In this document: positions 55,330 through 64,000 of the stretch, in pieces
How the letters are laid out: each line of letters begins with the position of its first letter
How positions within the stretch are numbered: the first letter of the stretch is position 1
From: Aristolochia californica
Taxonomy: Eukaryota > Streptophyta > Magnoliopsida > Piperales > Aristolochiaceae
Direction: 5' to 3'
Assembly: GCA_029961685.1 (NCBI GenBank)
Contig: JARWKL010000013.1
Coordinates: 22,970,922-23,034,921, forward strand
Length of the DNA: 64,000 nt
The notes under the pieces: model-generated
What the model saw: only the letters and a program-made list of their open reading frames with translations
What the model was told of the DNA's origin: nothing
Database searches by the model: none
Program-made: the position numbers and the translations under genes

Positions 55330-57735
55330 TATCCTACAAGAGACAAAAACCAAAGGTTTACGCAAAAGAATTTGCATAGCCAAATCAAGACCGCAAACTT
55401 AAAATGTGTGTCATCATCTTGAAGAAGCACCCTCAAGAAAAGAAATGAAGAACTAATGGTTAGAGTCCAAGTTACATAGAAATTCTCAAGACTCTATACA
55501 TGTAAAGTGAACAACCCCAAGACTTCTAAATTGTTGTATTACTTAAAAGTTTTAGATCCGTAGAGAGAGCTAATTCCCAAAGTCTCTAAAATTTCAAACT
55601 CCATCCTTGGGATTGTAAACTCTTTTAGTTTTTACATATTACGTTTTTGCAATCATAAAAAAGGAGGGGGGTGGGGGGATTATTAACTAAGTGTTTCCAA
55701 AAATCATTTCTAACTAAAATATAGCCATTACGCATGATTGATCGATCAATCACTTTACAATGATCTATGATTATTAGGTTAACTTTTTTTAAATGGACTA
55801 AAAATGGCTTGTTTGGCTTGGGTAAATATCCAACCTAATGTTCACTTGAGAAATTAATGAACATTTATTAACAATCCTACTCAATTCTAAGAATTCCTTC
55901 ATGAAATTCTTTATTGAGTTTATTTTTGAGAAAGATTTTTTTTTTTTTTTCTTTTGCATTTGTGGCGTTTCTTTCAAATCCACTCCTTGCATTCACCTTA
56001 GACAAGCTCCAAATCTTTTCAAAGTGTGCATCAAAGTTGGAGGCTTGGATCTTTCAAAGGAGAAGACCGTCTCCCTAATCCACAAAAGGGTGTAAGCTTT
56101 TCATTTTGTTGTGATCTTTTGATTTTATTTCATTCGTTCATCTAGAACTTTGAATTTAGATAGAAAAGCTTGCTAGAGATAGAATCTTACTCAATCTCAG
56201 GGGAGATTGCTTTTAATTGTGTATTTCAGTATACATGTGGCTTGAAGGAGAGAAAAAATCTCTTTATTATAAAATTCCAAGCACGGGTTCTTGAGCAGTG
56301 AATACCAATAAGGGAACATCAATAACAAAAAATTGGTGTTCATTTGTGGTATGCGAATAGTTTTCTTGACTTGCATTGATAATTCTTTTTAATTCTTGCA
56401 TACCTAAGTTTTAAATTTTCATTTTGATGTAATCTTTCAAAGTTGTGATATATTGCCTTATCTTTTTGCTTATGACAAGAAGGGGGAGAGAAAATTCAAG
56501 TTTGCATTTAAAAACTAAATTTGAACATCTAAAATGGTAAATGCAGAGAGCTTATTCCAGAAGTCTTTGAAATTTTAAACTTCATCCATGGGATTGTAAA
56601 CTCTTTTGGATTTTTCACATTAGGTTTTCTCATCATTAAAGGGGAGGGGAGTGGGATTGTTAACTGAGTGTTGTCTCCCATCCGTATTTTGATGATAGCA
56701 ACACTTAGTTGCTTTAACAAATTGAAAATTTATCATTTTAGATGCATATCCTTCAAGAGACAAAAACTAAGGTTTACCCCCCAAAAGAACTAGCATATAA
56801 ATATCTAAGCTGCAAACTTCAATTGTATGTTGTCATCTTGAAGAAGCACCCCACAAAAAAAGAAATGAAGAACGAATGATTAAAATGAAGAATGAATGAT
56901 TAGAGTCCATGTTACTTATAAATTCTTGAGACACTATACATGGTAAGTGAACAACCGCATGACTTCAAAATTGTTGATCTACTTGAAAGTTTTTAATCCT
57001 TAGTTCATTTGCATCTTCAACATGTTTCATGCATGCATATTCATATTTAAAATGTTAAAATAAATTAGAAATCTTTTTCTTATAAAATTCCTAGTTATTG
57101 GGGGTTGTACTAGTGGAATTTTCCAAGCATGGGTTCTTGTGCAATGAATACCAATAGGAGAACATCGATAACAAAACTTTGGTATTCATTAGTAATCTGT
57201 GAATAATTTTTTTACTTGCATTTATTATTCTTTGTAATTTTTTCATACCTAACTCTAAAATTTCATTTTGACGTGATCTTTGAAAGTCGTGATCTATTTG
57301 CCTTATCTTTTTGTTGAAGAGAAAAAATGAGAGTAACAAATCATGCTTGCATTTAAAAACTAAAATTAAACATTTTAAAAGGTAATGCACAAATGCAGAG
57401 AGACCTATTTCCCAAAGTCTTTGAAATTTTAAACTCCATCCTTGGGGATTGTAAACTCTTTTAGTTTTCACTGATTACGTTTTGCAATCATTAAAAGAGG
57501 GGTTGGGGTTGGGTTGGATTCTTAATTAAGTGTTGACTCCCAATCCATTAATCATTTCTAACAAAAATATAGCCGTGTCACATGATTTCTCGATCAATAA
57601 CTTTATAATGATCTATGATTGTCAGGTCAGTTTTTGTGAGTGGGCAAAAAATGGCTTGTTTGGGCTTGGGTAAATATCCCACCAAACGTTCACTTGAGAA
57701 GTTAATGATCATTAGGTTAATGAACCTAACTTGTT
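55330..57735 (+). repeat. R2 repeat family, plus orientation
   Basis: Further diverged units with the same phrases (taaatatccaacctaatgtt at 55822; taaatatcccaccaaacgtt at 57671; tttgcatttaaaaactaaat near 56500). Units are uneven in length because of deletions and partial duplications. No coding region recognised. Confidence 0.75.
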
Positions 57736-59891
57736 TTAAAAATGGATATGAATGCATGAAACATGTTGAAGATGCAAATAACTTAATGATAAAAAAAATT
57801 TCAAGGAGTACAACAAATGCTCATTAAATTCTCAAGTGAATGTGTGGTGGGATGTTTACCCAAGCCAAACAAGCCACTTTTTGCCCATTTAAAAAAAACT
57901 GACCTAACAGTCATAGATCGTTATAAAGTGATTGATCGTTCAATCATGCATCACAACTATATTTTCTTTGAGATGTGACTTATGGTTCGAGTGTCAATAC
58001 TCAGTTAAAAATCCCTAGCCTCCCCTTTTTCGATGATTACAAATCTTATTATATAAAAAGTAAAAGAGTTTACAATCCCTTAAAATTACATAGACTTTTT
58101 GGATTTATCTCTCTCTGCATTTGTGCATTTCACTTTTAGATGTTTAATTTTTATTCCAAATCCAAATTTGAGTTTTCACTCTCCATTTTTTCTCATAAAC
58201 TTAAAGATAAGGTAAATAGATCACAACAAAATGAAAATTTTAGAATTTATGTATGCATAAAAATTAAAACAACAATAAACATAAGTAAAGAAAATTTATT
58301 CATGCACCACAAATGAAAACCAAAGTTTTGTTATCTATGTTTGGAAAATTCCACTATTTCAACCCCTAATAGCTTGTAATTTTATATGTAAGAGATTTCT
58401 AATTGATCCAAACACGTTTTAAAAGTGGATAAGCATACTTGAAACTTGATGAAGATGCAAATGACCTAATGATCCAAAAATTTCAAGGAGTACTACAAAT
58501 GATCATTAAATTCTCAACTGAACGTGCGGTTGGATATTTGCCTGAGTCATATAAGCCACATTTTGCCCAATTACAAAAAGTTGACCTAACAATCATAGAT
58601 CATTGTAAAGTGATTGATTGATCAATCATCCGTAAGAGCTATATTTTTTGTAAGAGATGATTTATGGTTTGAAAGTCAACACTCAGTTAAAAATCCACAG
58701 CCCCCCATTTTCCTATGATTGCAAAACCTAATATAAAAAAACTAAAAGATTTTTTAATCCCTCAAAATTATAGAGACTTTTTGGATTTATCTCTCTCTGC
58801 ATTTATGCATTTCAATTTTAGATATTCAATTTGTATTTAAAATCCAAACTTGAACACCAAGGTTTTGTTATCCATGTTTATGAAATTCCACTAGTACAAC
58901 CGCTAATAGCTTGAAATTTTAAATGAAAGAGATTTCTAATTGATTCTAACATGTTTTAAAAATGGATATGCATGCATGAAACATGTTGAAGATGCATATA
59001 ACCTAATGATCAAAAACTTTCAACCAGTACAACAAATGCTCATTAAATTCTAAGATGAACGTGAAGTGGGAAATTTACCTGAGCCAAACTAGCCACTTTT
59101 TGCCCATTTACAAATAAGTTGACGTAACAATCATAGATCATTGTAAAGTGATTGATCGATCAATCATGCATAACGGCTATATTTTTTTGTAAAAAATGAC
59201 TTATGGTTTCGGTGTCAACACTCTGTCGATGATTGCAAAACTTAATATATAAAAAGTAAAAGAGTTTAAAATCCCTTAAAATTACAAAGACTTTTTGGAT
59301 TTATCTCTCTCTGCATTTATGCATTTCAATTTAAGATTATCAAGTTTTATTTAAAATCAAAATTTGAGTTTTCACTCTCCATTTTTTTCGTAAACAAAAA
59401 AGATAAGAAAAATAGATCACAACAAAATTAAAATTTTAGAATTTAAATATGCAAAAAATTGACAACAAATTTAAGTAAAGAAAATTAATTCATGCACCAC
59501 AAATGAACACCAAAGTTTTGTTATTCATGTTTGGGAAATGCCACCAGTACAACCCACCCCTAATAGCTTGGAATTTTATGAGAAAAAGATTTCTAATTGA
59601 TCCAAACATGTTTTAAAATGGCTATGCATGCATGAACATGTTGAAGTTGCAAATGACCTAATGATCCAAAACTTTTGAGTACAAAAAATGGTCATTAAAT
59701 TCTCAAGTGAACGTACGGTGGGATATTTAAGTAAGCCAAACAAACCACTTTTAACCCATTGTCAAAAAACTGACCTAACAATCATAGATCATTGTAAAGG
59801 GATTGATCGATCATTCATGCGTAACAGCAATATTTTCTGTAAGGAATCACCTAAGGTTTGGGTATCAAAACTCAATTAAACGGCCAAACCC

Positions 59892-59934
<43 letters not shown>

Positions 59935-62900
59935 TGCCCAACTTTTTTGATGATTGCAAAACCTAATATATAAAAACTAAAAGAGTTTAAAATCCCTCCC
60001 CCCCCCCGCCCAACTTTTTTGATGATTGCAAAACCTAATATATAAAAACTAAAAGAGTTTAAAATCCCTAAAAATTGCATAGACTTTTTGGATTTATCTC
60101 TCTCTGCATTTGTGCATTTCAATTTTAGATGTTCAAATTTTAGTTCATATCCAAACTTGAGTTTTCACTCTCCCTTTTTTCTCGTAAAGCAAAAGATAAG
60201 GCAAATAGATCACATCAAAATGAAAATTTTAAATTTTAGGTATTCCAAAAATTACAAACAATAAAAAATCTAAGTAAAGAGATTTTATTCACACACCACA
60301 AATGAACACCAAGGTTTTGTTATCCATGTTTGGGAAATTCCACTAGTACAACCCCTAATAGCTTGGAATTTTAAAAGCAAGAGATTTCTTATTGATCCTA
60401 ACATGTTTTAAAAAATTGATATGCACGCATGAAACATGTTGAAGATGCAACTGACCTAATGATAAAAAAATTTCAAGGAGCACAACAAATGCTCATTAAA
60501 TTATAGTGAAAGTGTGGTGGGAAATTTACCCAAGCCAAAGAAGCCACTTTTTGCCCATTTACAAAGTTGACATAACAATCATAGATCATTGTAAAGTGAT
60601 TGATCGATCAATCAGGCGTAAAGGCTACATTTTCTATAAGATATGACTTATGGTTTAGGTGTCAACACTCAGAGAAAGATCCCCAACCCCCCCTTTTTCG
60701 ATGATTGTAAAACCTAATATACAAAAATTAAAATAGTTTATAATTCCTAAAATTACATAGACTTTTTGGAATTATATTTCTGTGCATATGTGCATTTCCA
60801 TTTTAGATATTAAATTTTTGTTTCAAATCCAAACTTGAGTTTGCACACTCCCTTTTTTTCATAATAAAAAAGATAAGGCAAACCAGAGTTTTGTTATCAT
60901 TGTTTGGAAAATTCCACTAGTACAACCCCTAATAGCTTAGAATTTTATAAGAAAGAGATTTCTAATTGATCCTAACATGTTTAAAAAAGGATATGCATGC
61001 ATGAAACGTATTGAAGATGCAAATGACCTAATGATCCAAAACTTTCAAGGAATACAACAAATGCTCATTAAATTCTAATGTGAACGTGCAGTGGGATATT
61101 TATCCGAGCCACACTAGCCACTTTTTTGCCCATTTACAAAAAGCTTACCTAAAAATAATAACTCATTGGGCAGTGATTAATCGATCAATTATCCATAACG
61201 GTTATATTTTTTGTAAGAAACAACGTATGGTTTGGCAGTTAATACTTAGTTAAAAATCCTCAGCCCCTCCTTTTCCAATGATTGCAAAACCTAATATATA
61301 AAAACTAAAGGAGTTTACAATCCCTAAATATTACAGAGACCTTTTGGATTTATCTCTCTCTCAGCAGTTGTACATTACAATGTTAGATGTTCAATTTTTA
61401 TTTGAAATCCAAACTTGAGAGTTTTCACTCTCCCATATTTCTCGTAAGTAAAAGGATAAGGCAAATAAAGCACAACAAAAATAAAAATTTTAGAGTTTAT
61501 TCACGCACCACAAATGAACACCAAAGTTTTGTTATCCTTGTTTGGAAAATTTTACTTGTGCAACACTTAATACCTTTGAATTTATAAGAAAATGAGTTCT
61601 AATTGATCTATCCATGTTTGAAAAGTGGATATGCATGCATGAAACGTGTTGAAAATGCAAGTTTATAATCCCTAAAATTACAAAGACTTTTTGGATTTAT
61701 CTCTCTTTTCATTTGAGCATTTCAATTTTAGAAGTTCAATTTTTATTTTCAATCCAATTTGAGTTTTCACTCTCCCTTTTTTCTCTTAAACAAAAAGATA
61801 AGGCAAATAGATAACAACAAAATGAAAATTTTAGAATTTATATAGAAATTGAAAACAACAATAAACATAAGTAAAGAAAATTTATTCATGCACCACAAAT
61901 GAACACCAAAGTTTTTTTTATCCATGTTTGGGAAATTCCACAAGCGCAACCCCTAATAACTTGGAATTTTAAATGAAAAAGATTTCTAATTGATCCAAAC
62001 TTGATTTAAAAATGGATATGCCTGCATAAAACATGTTGAAGATGCAAATGACTTAATGAACAAAAACTTTTAAGGAGTACAACAAATACTCATTAAATTC
62101 TCAAGTGAAAGTGCGGTGGGATATTTACCCAAGCCACTCAAGCGAGTTTTTGCCCATTTACAAAAAATTGACCTAACAATCATAGATTATTGTAAAGTGA
62201 TTGATCGATCAATCATTCGTAACGGCTATATTTTTCTATTGGAAATGACTTATGGTTTGGGGGTCAACACTCAGTTAAAAATCCCTAACCCCCATTTTTT
62301 CGATGATTGGAAAACCTTATATAGAAAGAGTTAAAGAGTTTACAATCCCTAAAATTACAGAGACTTTTTGGATTTATCTCTCTTTTCATTTGTGCATTTC
62401 AATTTGGATGTTCAATTTTTATTTCAAATCCAAATTTGAGTTTTCATTCTCCCTTTTTTCTCGTAAACAATAAGGCAAATAACAACAAAATGAAAATTTT
62501 AGAATATATATAGAAATTGAAAACAACAATAAACATAAGTAAAGAAAATTTATTCATGCACTACAAATGGAAGCTTGGAATTTTATAAGAAAAAAATTTT
62601 TAGTTGATCCAAACATGATTTAAAAATGGATATGCGTGCACGAAACATGTTGAAGATGCAAATGACTTCATGAACAAAAAACTTTCGAGCACAAAAAATT
62701 CTCATTAAATTCTCACGTGAATGTTCGGTGGGATATTTACCCGAAACAAATAAGCCAATTTTTGCCTATTTACAAAACAACTGACCTAACAATCATGGAT
62801 CATTGTAAAGTGATTGATCGATCAATCATGCCTAACAACTATATTTTTTGTAAGAGATCACAAATGGGTTGGGAGTCAACACTTTGTTAAAAATCCCTAG

Positions 62901-64000
62901 TTCCCCCTTTTCCAATGATTTCAAAACCTAATATATAAAAAGTAAATAAGTTTACAATCCCTAAAAATTATAGAGACTTTTGGGATTTATCTCTCTCTGC
63001 ATTTTGCATTTCAATTTTAGATGTTCAATTTTTATTTTAAATCCAAATTTGAGTTTTCACTCTCCCGTTTTTCTCGTAAACAAAATGATAAGGCAAATAA
63101 ATCACAACAAAAAGAAAATTTTAAAATTTATGTATGCAAAAAAAATGAAAATAACAATAAACGTAAGTAAATAAAATTTATTCAAGCACTATAAATGAAC
63201 AAAGAAGTTTTGTTATCCATGTTTGGGAAATTCAACTAGTACTACCACTAATAGCATGAAATTTTAAAAGAACATGATATGTAATTGATCCTAACATGAT
63301 TTAAAAATTGATATGCTTGCATGAAACATGTTGAAAAGGCTAATGACCTAATGATCAAAAACTTTTAAGGAGTACTACAAATGCTTATTAAATTCTCAAG
63401 TAAATATGCGGTGGGATATTTACCTAAGCCAAATAAGCAACTTTTTGCCCAATTACAAAAAGATGACCTAACAATCATAGATCATTGTAAAGTGAATGAT
63501 CGATAAATCATGCGTAACATCTATATTTTCTATAAGAGACGACTTATGATTTGGGAGCCAACACTCAGTGAAAAATTCATAGCCCCCCTTTTTTCGATGA
63601 TTGCAAAACCTAATATATAAAAACTAAAATAATTTACAATTCCTCAAAATTACAGTGACTTTTTAATTTATCTCTCTCGGCATTTGTGCATTTATATTTT
63701 AGATGTTCAATTTGTATTTAAAATCCAAATTTGAGTTTTCACTCTACCTTTTTTCTTATAAACAAAAAGATAAGACAAATAGATCACAACAAAATTAAAA
63801 TTTTAGATTTTAGGCATGCAAAAAATTAAATACAATAATAAATGTAAGTAAAGAAAATTTATTCACGCACCACAAATGAACGCCAAAATTTTGTTATCCA
63901 TGTTAAGGAAATTCCACTAGTACAAGATTTCTAATAGATCCTAACATGATTTAAAAATGAATGTATGAAACATGTTGAAGGTACAAATGACCTAATGATC
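57736..64000 (-). repeat. R2 tandem array, inverted orientation, at least nine units
   Basis: The core phrase cctaacaatcatagatcatt recurs near 57902, 58582, 59111, 59775, 60560, 61146, 62170, 62782 and 63465, so spacing is roughly 530-780 bp except one gap of 1.0 kb that holds a unit with its core deleted (near 61660). Most units carry the palindrome TGATTGATCGATCAATCA, then a C-rich stretch before cgatgattgcaaaacctaat. Each is the reverse complement of the plus-orientation units to the left. The array runs off the window. No gene seen. Confidence 0.82.
59893..59934. repeat. Run of 42 C in an R2 unit, with a local tandem duplication
   Basis: The C-rich position found in every R2 unit has expanded to 42 C. 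The next about 70 bases (gcccaacttttttgatgatt to tttaaaatccct) are present twice, at about 59936-59997 and 60007-60068, with another C-run between the copies. Confidence 0.85.

Noticed and set aside
59865..60122. Minus-strand frame encoding a poly-glycine protein
   Set aside because: Created only by the 42-base C run and the duplicated flank; no gene evidence.
57736..64000. R2 array considered as CRISPR-like or as rDNA spacer
   Set aside because: Units are 500-800 bp, diverged and in plant DNA, with no rRNA sequence and no short repeat-spacer pattern.

Overview
This is a plant nuclear DNA window. The signs are plant Ty1/copia and Ty3/gypsy retrotransposons with tRNA-Met type primer sites, a TRIM, AT-rich intergenic DNA, a gene of ten exons, and pieces of plant genes (an aspartate carbamoyltransferase, a vacuolar H+-pyrophosphatase, a PPR protein). 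I cannot name the species. Almost everything is repeat DNA. I find one apparently intact host gene, a TRAIP-like RING E3 ligase at 43.7-48.9 kb.

Layout. 0.5-8.5 kb: nested, decayed copia pieces, mostly on the minus strand, with a complete 302-bp TRIM (4713-5014) and a Myb/SANT-like fragment. 8.5-17.5 kb: a composite of four copies of a gag-only LTR element (two plus, two minus, head to head), sitting inside a copia integrase gene that resumes at 17.5-19.2 kb. 19.3-40.1 kb: an old tandem array with a monomer of about 180 bp, split by a 10.7-kb copia element (23915-34636, 5-bp target duplication ACATG) and by a solo LTR (36599-37164, duplication ATGTA). The big copia has itself been entered by related small elements. 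40.2-43.4 kb: a copia LTR, a second repeat family (called R2 here) and AT-rich DNA. 43.7-48.9 kb: the TRAIP-like gene. 49.5-64 kb: R2 repeats, first in plus orientation, then inverting near 57.7 kb into a minus-strand tandem array with spacing of roughly 530-780 bp.

The most notable object is the LTR retrotransposon at 50854-55329. Its LTRs, primer site and 3' end look gypsy-like, but its interior carries decayed pieces of several unrelated host genes: a poly(A)-binding protein RRM, aspartate carbamoyltransferase, vacuolar H+-pyrophosphatase and PPR sequence. It looks like a non-autonomous, gene-capturing retroelement. Its LTRs share a core promoter-like block and terminal sequences with the gag-only family at 8.5-17.5 kb, so both may have used the same gypsy-type helper.

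Insertion order can be read in places: satellite array, then the copia at 23.9-34.6 kb, then smaller elements inside it; R2 repeats, then the gene-capturing element; minus-strand copia, then the gag-only composite.
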